Assembly (NCBI RefSeq): GCF_000525915.1
Contig: NZ_AODH01000009.1
Location: forward strand, 62,001-126,000
Direction: 5' to 3'
Length of the DNA stretch: 64,000 nucleotides
DNA from: Brochothrix campestris FSL F6-1037
Lineage (GTDB): Bacteria > Bacillota > Bacilli > Lactobacillales > Listeriaceae
The notes beneath the pieces are model-generated. The model was given only the letters and a program-made list of their open reading frames with translations. It had not been told where the DNA came from and made no database searches. The position numbers and the translations under genes were made by a program. This document shows positions 28,079 to 37,537 of this stretch, in pieces (position 1 is the first letter of the stretch; each line of letters begins with the position of its first letter).

Positions 28079-31000
28079 TTAATCTAATTCAATCAGCAAA
28101 TCAGCGGTTTCAATTGCATCACCGACTCCGATGTACACTTGTTTAATCGTGCTATCGTATGGCGCTTGAATCGTTGTTTCCATCTTCATTGCTTCTGTCA
28201 CTAAGATTGGTTGGCCTTTTTCGACCTTATCGCCTTTAGCGACTAATACTTGCAGAACGCTCCCTGGCATTGTCGCACCAACGTGACCACGAACAGATGG
28301 TTCGATTTTACGACGTGTCGCAATCGTACTCGTAACGTTATTATCTTTAATTGTTACCTCACGTGGTTGACCATTTAATTCAAAGTAGAAGACACGCGTA
28401 CCATCTGGCATTGCTTGTGAAATCGAGTTCAATTTAATGTTCAACGATTTACCGCGTTGAATTTCAACTTCAATTTGTTCTCCTAAACGCATCCCTTTAA
28501 AGAAGGTTGGCGTATCTAGTTTTGTTAAATCACCAAATTGATCGACCATTTTTGTATACTCAACAAATACTTTTGGATACAGTACATACGAAATAATTTC
28601 TTGTTCAGACGGTTCATAACCAATTAAGGCTGCTAATTCAGCCTTCACATCGTCAAAGTTGATTGGATCAAGCAAGGTGCCTGGTCGTACTGTAATTGGT
28701 TCACGATCTTTTAAAATTACCAATTGTAGTTTTTCTGGGAACCCTTGGTAAGGTTGACCTAATTGTCCTTCGAAGAACGAAATAACTGACTCTGGGAAAT
28801 CAAGTGTCAAACCTTTTTCGTAAATATTTTCTTCATCTAGTTCATTTTGCACCATGAACAATGCCATGTCGCCAACTACTTTAGAAGATGGTGTCACTTT
28901 AATAATATCGCCGAACAACACATTGACTTTCATGTACATCGTTTTAACTTCTTCCCAACGATCGCCTAAACCAACAGCGCGTGATTGTTGTTGTAAGTTA
29001 GAGTATTGTCCACCTGGCATTTCATGGTCGTAAACTTCTGTTTGCGGTGCGTTTAAGCCGTTTTCGAAATCAGTATAGTAACGACGGACATCTTCCCAAT
29101 AACGGTTAATGGCTTGTGAATTTTCTGGATTTAAGTTTGGTGTCCGACTGCTATTTACCTGACCGTAGAACAATGTGGTCATGCTTGGTTGTGACGTAGA
29201 GCTTGACATTGCGCTCGTCGCAACATCAACAATATCAACGCCTGCACTGATGGCGGCAGCATATGTATAGTTCCCATTACCGCTCGAATCATGCGTATGC
29301 AAGTGAATTGGAACGTCAACTGTTTCCTTCAGTTCACTAATTAAGCGATAAGCTGCCTGTGGTTTCAAGATACCTGCCATGTCTTTAATCGCGATAATGT
29401 CTGTTCCGACTGACACAAGGTCCTTCGCTAAGTTTTTATAGTAATCAATGTTATATTTCGGACGGTTTTCATCTAAAATATCACCCGCATAACAAATCGT
29501 TGCTTCAACTAGTTTGTTAGCATCTTTGGTCGCTTCAATCGCTGTTTCCATATTGGGAATCCAGTTGAGACTATCGAAAATACGGAACACATCAATGCCG
29601 GCCTCAGCTGATTGTTTAACGAATTCGCGCACCACATTATCAGGGTAGTTTTTATAGCCCACTGCATTAGCGCCACGCAATAACATTTGGAACAATACGT
29701 TCGGTACTTGCTTACGCATTGTTTCCAATCGCTTCCAAGGGTTTTCATTTAAGAAACGGTAAGCGACATCAAACGTAGCCCCGCCCCACATTTCGTAAGA
29801 GAACATATTAGGTAATAAGCGTGCCATTGCCGGTGCAATCGCTGTAATGTCCTTAGAACGCACACGAGTCGCCAATAACGATTGATGTGCGTCACGCAAC
29901 GTTGTATCTGTTAACAATACTTCTTCACGAGATTTAATCCAATCGACAACCGCTTGTGGTCCACCCTGTTCTAAAATTTGTTTTGTACCCGCTGGTGGCG
30001 GTGTCTGTAAATCAATTTTAGGATAGCGAACTGTATCAAATAATTCTTTTTCTTTATGATCAATCCCAGGGAAGCCGTTAACGGTTACGTTGCCAATGTA
30101 GCGTAATGTTTTGCTGCCACGGTCACGTAATTGTGGAAATTCAAACAGTTCTGGTGTCGTATCAATAAACGACGTATTGTAGTTCCCTGTAATAAAGTTT
30201 GGATGCTCAACAACATTTTTTAAGAAGAGGATATTCGTTTTAACACCACGGATACGGAACTCTCGTAAGTTACGTTCCATTTTACGAGCCGCTTGTTCTA
30301 ACGTCATCCCCCATGTACACACTTTAACGAGCAATGAATCGTAGTAAGGCGTGATTTTGGTTCCTTGGAAACCACTACCCGCATCTAAACGTACACCAAA
30401 ACCACCCGGTGAACGGTACGTATTAATGACACCTGTGTCTGGCATAAAGTTGTTTAACGGATCTTCAGTCGTCACACGACATTGAATCGCTGAACCATTA
30501 ATGCGAATGTTTGCTTGTGTCGGTACGCCAACTTCAGAATCAAAAATATTATAGCCATCTGCCACATATAATTGCGTTTGAACAATATCAATCCCTGTGA
30601 TTAATTCCGTAATTGTATGCTCAACCTGCACGCGCGGGTTAACTTCGATAAAGTAAAACCCTTCATCTGAAACTAAGAATTCAACTGTACCAGCATTGAC
30701 GTAATCAACATTCTTCATTAATTTAACTGCTGCATCACAAATTTCAGCACGACGTTCATCGCTTAATGTCGCACATGGCGCAACTTCAACTACTTTTTGA
30801 TGACGACGTTGTACGGAACAGTCACGTTCGAATAAATGCACAATGTTGCCATGATCATCACCAAAGATTTGCACTTCGATATGTTTTGGATTCAGGATAC
30901 ATTTTTCAACGTATAACTCATCGCTACCAAAAGCTGCCTTTGCCTCTGAAGCCGCCCGTTCATAGCCGTCCTTCACTTCTTTTTCATTATTAACGATACG

Positions 31001-31513
31001 CATTCCACGACCACCACCGCCAAGAGCGGCTTTAACCATAATCGGATAACCGACTTTTTCAGCAAATGCTTTTACTTCATCAAGTGATGAAACAGAACCA
31101 TTCGTGCCTGGAATAACAGGAATACCTGCGAGTAACGCTTGTTCTTTCGCTTTAATTTTATCACCGAACATATTCAAATGTTTTGGCTGTGGTCCAACAA
31201 ACTTAATACCTTCTTCTTCACAGCGTGTTACAAACTCTAGGTTTTCTGACAAAAAGCCGTAACCAGGGTGGATTGCATCTGCACCCACTTCTTTGGCAAT
31301 TCGTAAAATATCTTCAATATCTAAATAAGCATCGATTGGTTTTTTACCTTCACCTACTAAATAGGATTCGTCTGCTTTGAAACGATGGAGTGATGCTGCA
31401 TCCTCTTTCGAATATACCGCAACGGTTTTTATATTTAATTCATTACAAGCACGTAATATACGGATAGCAATTTCCCCTCGGTTTGCTACGAGAACTTTGT
31501 GAATGTTTTTCAT
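28079..31513 (-). CDS. pycA: Pyruvate carboxylase
   Basis: Biotin enzyme that carboxylates pyruvate to oxaloacetate using ATP and bicarbonate, feeding the TCA/aspartate pool. The 1144-residue protein has an N-terminal biotin carboxylase with ATP-grasp (ALGGGGRGMRIV near 162, then EVNPRVQVEHTITE near 290). A carboxyltransferase barrel follows (LTDTTLRDAHQSLLATRVR near 535, and a metal-site HLHTHDSSGNG near 738). The C-terminal biotinyl domain carries the biotin lysine in EAMKMET near 1110. It has its own promoter and follows ftsW. Confidence 0.98.
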   Translation of the reverse strand: MKNIHKVLVANRGEIAIRILRACNELNIKTVAVYSKEDAASLHRFKADESYLVGEGKKPIDAYLDIEDILRIAKEVGADAIHPGYGFLSENLEFVTRCEEEGIKFVGPQPKHLNMFGDKIKAKEQALLAGIPVIPGTNGSVSSLDEVKAFAEKVGYPIMVKAALGGGGRGMRIVNNEKEVKDGYERAASEAKAAFGSDELYVEKCILNPKHIEVQIFGDDHGNIVHLFERDCSVQRRHQKVVEVAPCATLSDERRAEICDAAVKLMKNVDYVNAGTVEFLVSDEGFYFIEVNPRVQVEHTITELITGIDIVQTQLYVADGYNIFDSEVGVPTQANIRINGSAIQCRVTTEDPLNNFMPDTGVINTYRSPGGFGVRLDAGSGFQGTKITPYYDSLLVKVCTWGMTLEQAARKMERNLREFRIRGVKTNILFLKNVVEHPNFITGNYNTSFIDTTPELFEFPQLRDRGSKTLRYIGNVTVNGFPGIDHKEKELFDTVRYPKIDLQTPPPAGTKQILEQGGPQAVVDWIKSREEVLLTDTTLRDAHQSLLATRVRSKDITAIAPAMARLLPNMFSYEMWGGATFDVAYRFLNENPWKRLETMRKQVPNVLFQMLLRGANAVGYKNYPDNVVREFVKQSAEAGIDVFRIFDSLNWIPNMETAIEATKDANKLVEATICYAGDILDENRPKYNIDYYKNLAKDLVSVGTDIIAIKDMAGILKPQAAYRLISELKETVDVPIHLHTHDSSGNGNYTYAAAISAGVDIVDVATSAMSSSTSQPSMTTLFYGQVNSSRTPNLNPENSQAINRYWEDVRRYYTDFENGLNAPQTEVYDHEMPGGQYSNLQQQSRAVGLGDRWEEVKTMYMKVNVLFGDIIKVTPSSKVVGDMALFMVQNELDEENIYEKGLTLDFPESVISFFEGQLGQPYQGFPEKLQLVILKDREPITVRPGTLLDPINFDDVKAELAALIGYEPSEQEIISYVLYPKVFVEYTKMVDQFGDLTKLDTPTFFKGMRLGEQIEVEIQRGKSLNIKLNSISQAMPDGTRVFYFELNGQPREVTIKDNNVTSTIATRRKIEPSVRGHVGATMPGSVLQVLVAKGDKVEKGQPILVTEAMKMETTIQAPYDSTIKQVYIGVGDAIETADLLIELD

Positions 31514-31549
31514 AATTACCCTCCTAGTATGTTTGAAACTTATCTTTAT

Positions 31550-31578
31550 ATTATAGTATTACTTTAATGTAATTGTAA
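31550..31578 (-). promoter_or_regulatory. pycA promoter
   Basis: On the minus strand TTACAA (31573-31578) and a consensus TATAAT (31550-31555) are separated by exactly 17 bp, 36 bp upstream of the pycA ATG. This is a good sigma-A-type promoter. Confidence 0.75.
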
Positions 31579-31672
31579 AATATTTTTTCGCTATCAATGC
31601 TAATACTTTCGGTTTTTTTTACATTCCAACCGTTATTCACTACAAAAATACGTGTATTCGTTATTTTTAAGC

Positions 31673-31711
31673 AAAAAAAAAACGAACATATTCTCGTATG
31701 AACAAGAATAT
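31673..31711 (-). terminator. ftsW terminator
   Basis: Minus-strand hairpin ATATTCTTG / CGAGAATAT with a six-base loop (31688-31711), then GTTCG and ten T. It separates ftsW from the pycA promoter. Confidence 0.8.
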
Positions 31712-31741
31712 ATCCGTCAAAAGCAAGCGATGTTCTCATCG

Positions 31742-32906
31742 TTATAGCTCTAATCGTTTCCGTTTGTTTTTCATACTAATATTAGCGACAATCCCCAACG
31801 GAATTAAAATCGACAGCAGTGATGAACCCCCTGCACTAATAAACGGCAATGCGACCCCCGTTAACGGCATCAAACCTGTTGCACCACCGAGATTAACGGC
31901 TGACTGGATAAAAATCCAGCTCGCCATCCCATAGCAGATTAGGGTTGCAAAACCGTCTTCAGCTTCAGAACCAATCCGTAAACACCGAAAAATCAAATAC
32001 CCCAGACCGAGAATAACGAAGGCGACCCCGATAAACCCTAATTCTTCGGCAATGACAGCAATAATAAAATCGGTGTGTGCCTCAGGTAAATAACCTAACT
32101 TTTGAACACTGTTGCCAAGCCCTTGTCCAAAAAAAACCACCCGAACCAATCGCATAGTATGAGTTAATCACTTGATGCCCCGTCGTATCTGAATACTTAA
32201 ACGGATCAGAAAAACTAATTAACCGGTTGGCTCGATTTTTCCCGAGGACACTAATGAAAATGTGTGGCACATAGATTACGAGTGTAAAAACAACAGCCAC
32301 TAACCCTAACAAGACGCCATATATATTAACCAACCTTCTCATATCAATACCCGAACCCGCGATGGTGAATAAGATAATACCTAAGTATAAAATTGACATA
32401 CCGACATCAGGCTCTGCCCCCACCAATATTAAAAAGCCACTAAAAATATATAACGGTTTAATCAACTCTTGATTCGTTAACGCATAATCCTCATTTTTAG
32501 TACTGTATATTCGCGCAACATATAATACGAGCGCAATTTTACAAAATTCAGCAGGCTGAATCCCAAATAACCAACTTTTAGACCCATTAATATCTTCGGC
32601 AAAAATCAATACCATCAATAGTGAAAGCAAGGCAATTCCGACCATCCACATTGATATTTTCGCTTGCTTGAAAAAGCGATAATTAAAAAAGGCAAAGAAG
32701 AAAAAGACGAAAAAACCTAAACAAGCAAATTTTATTTGCTTCGCAAAAAAATAATAGGGCGATACGTCTTTTTCAATTGAGATTGTCAAACTTGAGCTAT
32801 AAACCATGATACAACCAAAGATAACCAGGGCTGTAATGGCGATTAATAGGCCGTAATCAAACGATTTCATATTTCTTAAGAGTCTTGTTTTGACAGTATT
32901 AGCCAT
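31742..32906 (-). pseudogene. ftsW: SEDS-family glycosyltransferase FtsW, frameshifted as read
   Basis: Lipid-II polymerase of the septum, working with PBP2B. The N-terminal part (from the ATG at 32906, GGAAG upstream) has the membrane segments and DINGSKSWLFGIQPAEFCKI of the SEDS family. The C-terminal part is in the next frame and has GLGNSVQKLGYLPEAHTDFI and the family GGSSLLSILIPLG region. The break is at an A8 run (32129-32136); A7 restores AIGSGGFFGQGLGNS. The join is unambiguous, so a one-base error is likely. The position between ylaN and pycA is the conserved one for ftsW. Confidence 0.92.
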
Positions 32907-32936
32907 GATGTTTCTTCCAATCTGGTGATATCACAA

Positions 32937-32966
32937 ATAAAAATAGAGCGTAGTACACTCTATTTT
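32937..32966 (-). terminator. ylaN terminator
   Basis: Minus-strand hairpin AAAATAGAG / CTCTATTTT with loop TGTACTACG, followed by TTATTT. It lies between ylaN and ftsW. Confidence 0.65.
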
Positions 32967-33001
32967 ATCGTTTTTTTATTCGTTCAGTGAAGGGTCACCT
33001 G

Positions 33002-33280
33002 TTATTTTTTCAACGTTACCGATTCATGTAAGTTGGCCAATTGACGTTCAAGTGTCATCATGATTTCACGACCAACACTAGCTTCAATCAAACCAAGTCT
33101 GACTGCAAAATTAATTTCACGCGAAAGACCGTACATCTGTGTATCAAGTACCTCTTCATAGGCTGGACATTGTGGTAATGTTAAATTATCCATCTGCACC
33201 TTAATCAATTTCCAAATCCGGTTTGCATCTGTTTTTAATGCTTCATATGCTGCATGTTTCATTTCTTTTCCATTCATCAT
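33002..33280 (-). CDS. ylaN: YlaN family protein (UPF0358)
   Basis: The 92-residue protein matches the YlaN family: [20 protein letters not shown], then [20 protein letters not shown], then [12 protein letters not shown]. In Bacillus YlaN is needed under iron limitation and is reported to interact with Fur. It lies upstream of ftsW, as in Bacillus and Listeria. The ATG follows GGACGTGGCGA. Role beyond the family literature is unknown. Confidence 0.92.
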   Translation of the reverse strand: MMNGKEMKHAAYEALKTDANRIWKLIKVQMDNLTLPQCPAYEEVLDTQMYGLSREINFAVRLGLIEASVGREIMMTLERQLANLHESVTLKK

Positions 33281-33396
33281 TCGCCACGTCCTTCACTTTT
33301 ACTAAAGTTCCCTACGATCCTGTTATTTTAGTATAGCATGTTAAAAATAGTGGCGCAATTACTATCCCACTTTCACTCCTTCACGAACATCATTTT

Positions 33397-33424
33397 TTGA
33401 ATTTTTGTCGGTTTTTGTTATACT
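33397..33424 (+). promoter_or_regulatory. ylaI promoter
   Basis: TTGAAT (33397-33402), 16 bp spacer, TATACT (33419-33424), 23 bp before the ATG at 33448. The ribosome site ACGAGGTGATTTTA follows. Confidence 0.65.
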
Positions 33425-33447
33425 ATAAGTTATACGAGGTGATTTTA

Positions 33448-33652
33448 ATGAAAGTAAAATGTATTTTATGTGATGGCAAACAAGAAATTAATGACCAAAG
33501 CATCGAAGCTAAAAAAAATTCGTAACCATCCACTGTATTTATATACTTGCCCCGCTTGCTCAAAACGTGTCACACAACAAACGTTAATTCGGATTAACTC
33601 AAAAAACTATGATCCGCATCGTCCTAAGAGCGAGTCGTTTTACCGTTTATAA
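33448..33652 (+). pseudogene. YlaI-like zinc-ribbon protein, frameshifted as read
   Basis: A small protein of the YlaI type. It starts MKVKCILCDGKQEINDQSIE at 33448, with the first CxxC. The frame hits a stop after an A8 run (33511-33518). With A7 it continues KKIRNHPLYLYTCPACSKRV (second CxxC) to a stop at 33650-33652, giving 67 residues. Four cysteines in two CxxC pairs suggest zinc binding. Function is unknown. The gene is read opposite to its neighbours ylaN and typA. Confidence 0.8.
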
Positions 33653-33657
33653 AGCTG

Positions 33658-33687
33658 AACCACATCCATTTAAGGATGTGGTTTTTT
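33658..33687 (+). terminator. ylaI terminator
   Basis: Perfect 10 bp stem AACCACATCC / GGATGTGGTT with loop ATTTAA, followed by TTTT, five bases after the ylaI stop. Confidence 0.9.
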
Positions 33688-33694
33688 GACACAT

Positions 33695-33728
33695 AAAAAC
33701 CCTTGAAGAATATTCTTCAAGGGTTTTT
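33695..33728. terminator. typA terminator (symmetrical)
   Basis: Palindromic stem AAAAACCCTTGAAGAAT / ATTCTTCAAGGGTTTTT with almost no loop. It terminates typA on the minus strand and could also back up the ylaI terminator. Confidence 0.85.
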
Positions 33729-35571
33729 AAACGATTCGCTTATTTAGATTTTTTTTTGTGCTTTTTCGCGTTCGTTTTTGTTTAAGATTTTTTTTACGTA
33801 AACGGATTGATTCTGGAGTTACTTCACAGTACTCATCATCAGCTAAGAATTCTAATGATTCTTCAAGCGTTAATTTACGCGGTGTTTTGATAACGTTAGT
33901 TTGATCTTTGTTAGCAGAACGAACGTTAGTCATTTGTTTTTGGCGAACGATGTTAACAGTGATATCTCCGTCTCGAGCGTTTTGACCAACAACCATACCT
34001 TCATAAATTTCAGTACCTGGTTCTACGAAAATAGTCCCACGGTCTTCAACTTGCATGATACCGTAAGTCGTAGCTTTACCAGTTTCCATAGAAACAAGTG
34101 CACCAATACGACGTCCACCTACATAACCTTTTTGTACAGGTTGGTAGCTGTCATAAGTATGGTTGATGATACCATAACCACGAGTTAATGACATGAACTC
34201 AGTTGTGTAACCAATTAAACCTCGTGAAGGAACAAGGAATTGTAAACGAACTTGTCCGCTACCGTTGTTTTCCATGTTTTTCATTTCACCTTTACGAGAA
34301 GATAATGATTCAATTACGCCACCCATGTATTCTTCAGGAACGTCAACTTGAACATCTTCGTAAGGCTCACATTTTTTACCGTCGATTTCACGAACGATAA
34401 CTTCTGCTTTAGAAACTTGTAATTCGAAACCTTCACGACGTAAGTTTTCGATAAGAATTGACAAGTGTAACTCTCCACGACCAGAAACGATCCATGCATC
34501 AGGTGTTTCAGTAGGTTCTACACGTAAAGAAACATCTGTTTGTAATTCAGATAATAAACGTTCTTCAATTTTACGTGAAGTAACGTATTTACCTTCACGA
34601 CCAGCAAATGGTGAGTTGTTAGTAACAAACTTCATTTGAAGTGTTGGTTCATCAATACGAAGAACTGGTAAAGCATCTAATTGGTTTTGAGGAGTAACAG
34701 TTTCACCTACGAAAATGTCTTCCATACCAGAAACGGCAATTAAATCACCAGCTTTAGCTTCTTGAATTTCAACACGTTTAAGACCAAGGAAACCAAATAA
34801 TTTAGTTACACGGAAGTTTTTAACTGTACCGTCTAATTTAATTAATGATACCGATTGTCCAACTGACATTGTTCCACGGAAAACACGTCCGATACCAATA
34901 CGACCAACATAATCGTTGTAATCAAGTAAAGATACTTGGAATTGTAATGGTTCATCAGAGTTATCTTCAGGAGCAGGAATTGTATTAACGATTAAGTCAA
35001 ATACAGGATCCATTGTTGATTCTTGATCAGCAGGATCAGAACTAATTGAGCTTGTTCCGTTAAGAGCTGATGTGTAAACAACTGGGAATTCTAATTGAGA
35101 ATCATCTGCACCTAATTCGATGAATAATTCTAAAACTTCATCAACAACTTCTTCTGGACGTGCTGAAGGGCGGTCAATTTTGTTTACTACAACGATTGGT
35201 GTTAATTTTTGCTCAAGCGCTTTTTTCAATACGAAGCGCGTTTGTGGCATTGTTCCTTCGTAAGCATCAACGATTAAACAAACACCATCTACCATTTTCA
35301 TGATACGTTCAACTTCACCACCGAAATCGGCATGTCCAGGTGTATCCATGATGTTGATATGAGTCCCTTTATAGTTGATTGCTGTGTTTTTAGCTAAGAT
35401 TGTGATACCACGCTCTTTTTCGATAGCGTTGCTATCCATTGCGCGTTCTTCCACTTGTTCGTGGTCGTTATAAGTACCTGATTGTTTTAATAATTCATCG
35501 ACGATAGTTGTTTTACCATGATCGACATGGGCGATAATTGCAACGTTTCTTAAATCTGTACGTTTTGTCAT
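33727..35571 (-). CDS. typA: Ribosome-associated GTPase BipA/TypA (C-terminus frameshifted as read)
   Basis: Translational GTPase of the EF-G superfamily that helps 50S assembly and stress or cold adaptation. G motifs are clear: AHVDHGKTT (about 15-23), DTPGHADF (about 76-83) and NKID near 131. Domains III, V and the BipA C-terminal domain follow, with [20 protein letters not shown] and [10 protein letters not shown]. The last residues [20 protein letters not shown] are out of frame. Removing one A from each of two runs (the T8 near 33790-33797 and the T9 at 33749-33757) gives [20 protein letters not shown] and a stop at 33740, the normal BipA end. Confidence 0.96.
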   Translation of the reverse strand: MTKRTDLRNVAIIAHVDHGKTTIVDELLKQSGTYNDHEQVEERAMDSNAIEKERGITILAKNTAINYKGTHINIMDTPGHADFGGEVERIMKMVDGVCLIVDAYEGTMPQTRFVLKKALEQKLTPIVVVNKIDRPSARPEEVVDEVLELFIELGADDSQLEFPVVYTSALNGTSSISSDPADQESTMDPVFDLIVNTIPAPEDNSDEPLQFQVSLLDYNDYVGRIGIGRVFRGTMSVGQSVSLIKLDGTVKNFRVTKLFGFLGLKRVEIQEAKAGDLIAVSGMEDIFVGETVTPQNQLDALPVLRIDEPTLQMKFVTNNSPFAGREGKYVTSRKIEERLLSELQTDVSLRVEPTETPDAWIVSGRGELHLSILIENLRREGFELQVSKAEVIVREIDGKKCEPYEDVQVDVPEEYMGGVIESLSSRKGEMKNMENNGSGQVRLQFLVPSRGLIGYTTEFMSLTRGYGIINHTYDSYQPVQKGYVGGRRIGALVSMETGKATTYGIMQVEDRGTIFVEPGTEIYEGMVVGQNARDGDITVNIVRQKQMTNVRSANKDQTNVIKTPRKLTLEESLEFLADDEYCEVTPESIRLRKKNLKQKRTRKSTKKNLNKRIV

Positions 35572-35717
35572 TTTTTTCCGTTCACTCCTACTTCTATTCG
35601 ATTCTATACTCTTGCCAAAAGTGGCATTTTATAGTCTTTATATAGCACTTTAAAAAAAATCTTTTTACACAATTAAAAATTATAGCACAAGTTAAGTCAT
35701 TTGACTAATATGTTTTT

Positions 35718-36506
35718 TTAATTTTTCATAATAAAATCATGTAAAAGTGTCTCATGCACTTGTTCAGAGGCAATCAACAGTGAACCTGACTTTAACACAT
35801 TTATTTCAGTGCCGTCAATCCGACTGATTTTCAAGCCCAGTTCATTGGCCATGATAAACCCGGCAGCAATATCCCAAGGCATCAAGTGTCGTGATAGATA
35901 GGCATCCGCTCGGCCCGTAATAACTGCGGCCATTTCGAGTGATGCCACACCGTAGAGACGAACACTTCGTGCTTGAGCCCCTGCTGTGGCCAAACCAAGA
36001 TAGTTAGCAGCAATAATACCAAAATTCATAATTAAGGTGCTCTCTGCTAACGAAGGATTGGGTCGTCGTCGTTCGACCTGAACACCATCAACAAATACAC
36101 CTTCACCAACCTTACAACTATACAACGTTCGACGCTCAACATCAAATATATACGCCAGTTGGCCGACACCATCCTCAAAAATAGCCAGTGAAATGGCATA
36201 ATCAGCCTGTTGTTGGATAAAATTTAATGTCCCATCAATGGGATCAAGAATCCAAGTCACACCGCTAAATGTTTGGTGCTTATGGGTTGGGTCTTCTTCT
36301 GCCACCAACTGATGGGTCGGATAAAATGTCGCTAGCTTGTCCGCAAAAAAAACTTCAATTTGTTGATCAACAGTCGTTACCAAGTCAGTCGGACCGGTTT
36401 TTTGTGACACCTGATAACGTGCCATTTTAAGTTCTGTTTGAATTAAATCGGCGGCTTCATTAAGCCATTGGCGCACGGAACGATCGATTTCAAGTTGTTC
36501 AATCAT
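35718..36506 (-). CDS. suhB: Inositol monophosphatase family protein
   Basis: Mg-dependent phosphatase of the IMPase/SuhB family (YktC position in Bacillus). The 262-residue protein shows the metal-site motifs VAEEDPTH near 68, WILDPIDGTLNFIQQ near 84-98 and MPWDIAAGFIMANELG near 208. The ATG follows GGAGGAGGTGACACG. The natural substrate cannot be read from the sequence. It lies between typA and yktB, a conserved block. Confidence 0.92.
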   Translation of the reverse strand: MIEQLEIDRSVRQWLNEAADLIQTELKMARYQVSQKTGPTDLVTTVDQQIEVFFADKLATFYPTHQLVAEEDPTHKHQTFSGVTWILDPIDGTLNFIQQQADYAISLAIFEDGVGQLAYIFDVERRTLYSCKVGEGVFVDGVQVERRRPNPSLAESTLIMNFGIIAANYLGLATAGAQARSVRLYGVASLEMAAVITGRADAYLSRHLMPWDIAAGFIMANELGLKISRIDGTEINVLKSGSLLIASEQVHETLLHDFIMKN

Positions 36507-36677
36507 CGTGTCACCTCCTCCTTTTTATTTTACCATAAACGCGATTTGCGAAACATATCACATTGTGATTAAACTAAAACACTTGCGATAACACTTTTAG
36601 GACGGACCGTGCTATCATTTTTTGCCAAATCAGCTATAATAGAAAGGACAGAAAGCTTTATATAAGGAGGAACAACA

Positions 36678-37295
36678 ATGACATTTAACGGCTTTTTAAG
36701 CGATGATTTTACACAGATGACTTCACCCACGCTCGAAGGACGGATGCATTTTTTACGTGAAACCATCCAACCCAAATTTTATGAACTCGGTGGCTCTTTA
36801 ACCGACTTTTTAAGTGTCTCGCTCGGAAATGAAATGTACCTCCATGTCGCTAAACACTTACGCCGTTCAGTTAACCCACCAGATAGTACTTGGTTAGGGA
36901 TTTGTCACAGTAAGCGCGGCTATAAAAAACACCCGCATTTTCAAGTCGGCATTTGGAAGGATTATATTTTCCTCTACCTTTCATATATTTATGAAACAGA
37001 AAACCGCACCGCTATTTCTGATGCCTTTTTAGAAAATAATGAGCTCTTCGCTGCTTTACCTGCTGACTTTGTTATTTCACCAGACCATACTGAGAATCGT
37101 TATTTACCACTAACAGAGGCTAATTTGGCTGCCACTTTGACGCGTTTTAAAACCGTTAAAAAGGGTGAATTTTTAGTCGGAAAAGTACTTTTAAAAGACA
37201 ACCCACTCCTCGCTGACCCTGTGGCGCTTGAAAAAGAAATCGAAGCAACCTTTACAGCCATGCTCCCGCTTTATAAATTATCGATGTCTATCTAA
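36678..37295 (+). CDS. yktB: YktB family protein (DUF1054)
   Basis: The 205-residue protein matches DUF1054/YktB (UPF0637): MTFNGFLSDDFTQM at the start, LEGRMHFLRETIQPKFYELG near 24-43, and SKRGYKKHPHFQVGIWKD near 75-92. The ribosome site AAGGAGGAACAACA precedes the ATG. The family has a solved fold but no assigned function. It is divergent from suhB and upstream of corA, as in Listeria and Bacillus. Confidence 0.93.
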   Translation: MTFNGFLSDDFTQMTSPTLEGRMHFLRETIQPKFYELGGSLTDFLSVSLGNEMYLHVAKHLRRSVNPPDSTWLGICHSKRGYKKHPHFQVGIWKDYIFLYLSYIYETENRTAISDAFLENNELFAALPADFVISPDHTENRYLPLTEANLAATLTRFKTVKKGEFLVGKVLLKDNPLLADPVALEKEIEATFTAMLPLYKLSMSI

Positions 37296-37315
37296 GCGCT
37301 TTCAATGATTGCACG

Positions 37316-37344
37316 TTGATATATCTTGATTTGTTAGCTATACT
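37316..37344 (+). promoter_or_regulatory. corA promoter
   Basis: TTGATA (37316-37321), exact 17 bp spacer, TATACT (37339-37344). Transcription should begin near 37350, giving a leader of about 190 bases before corA. Confidence 0.75.
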
Positions 37345-37349
37345 TATAA

Positions 37350-37537
37350 GGTTGAATCTCTTTTGAAAGGAGCCTGTCACTATGAAAAATGCAAGCACGC
37401 CGAAAGAACCAGATCCCCTGTCTGAGCAGCAGGATTGGAATAGGAATTGTCCAACTAGCTTTAGCAGGCTCTTGAACTAAGTCGTTTCTGGTTCTGCCTT
37501 CCCAATAATAGTACGTAAAAATGAGGAGGTTATTAAC
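37350..37537 (+). promoter_or_regulatory. Structured corA leader with possible pseudoknot
   Basis: The long leader holds two crossing complementary pairs. AGCCTG (37371-37376) matches CAGGCT (37465-37470), extendable with AAGG/CTT. AGAACCAGA (37405-37413) matches TCTGGTTCT (37486-37494). The order a-b-a'-b' means they form either a pseudoknot or alternatives. A 32-codon reading frame lies across them. The start GGTTGAATCTCTTTTGAAAG recalls the ydaO class, but the rest of that motif is absent. I cannot assign a known riboswitch class. Confidence 0.5.
37382..37480 (+). CDS. Possible leader peptide upstream of corA
   Basis: A 32-codon frame, MKNASTPKEPDPLSEQQDWN followed by 12 more residues, starts 9 bp after a good AAAGGAG site in the corA leader. 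It contains Pro and acidic residues near the middle (PKEPDP), reminiscent of leader peptides that respond to Mg. It overlaps both arms of the complementary pairs described for the leader, so its translation would alter the fold. Whether it is translated is unknown. Confidence 0.4.
   Translation: MKNASTPKEPDPLSEQQDWNRNCPTSFSRLLN

Noticed and set aside
37350-37537. ydaO (c-di-AMP) or M-box riboswitch in the corA leader
   Set aside because: The first 27 bases resemble ydaO, but the later conserved blocks are missing, and the M-box core words are not present.
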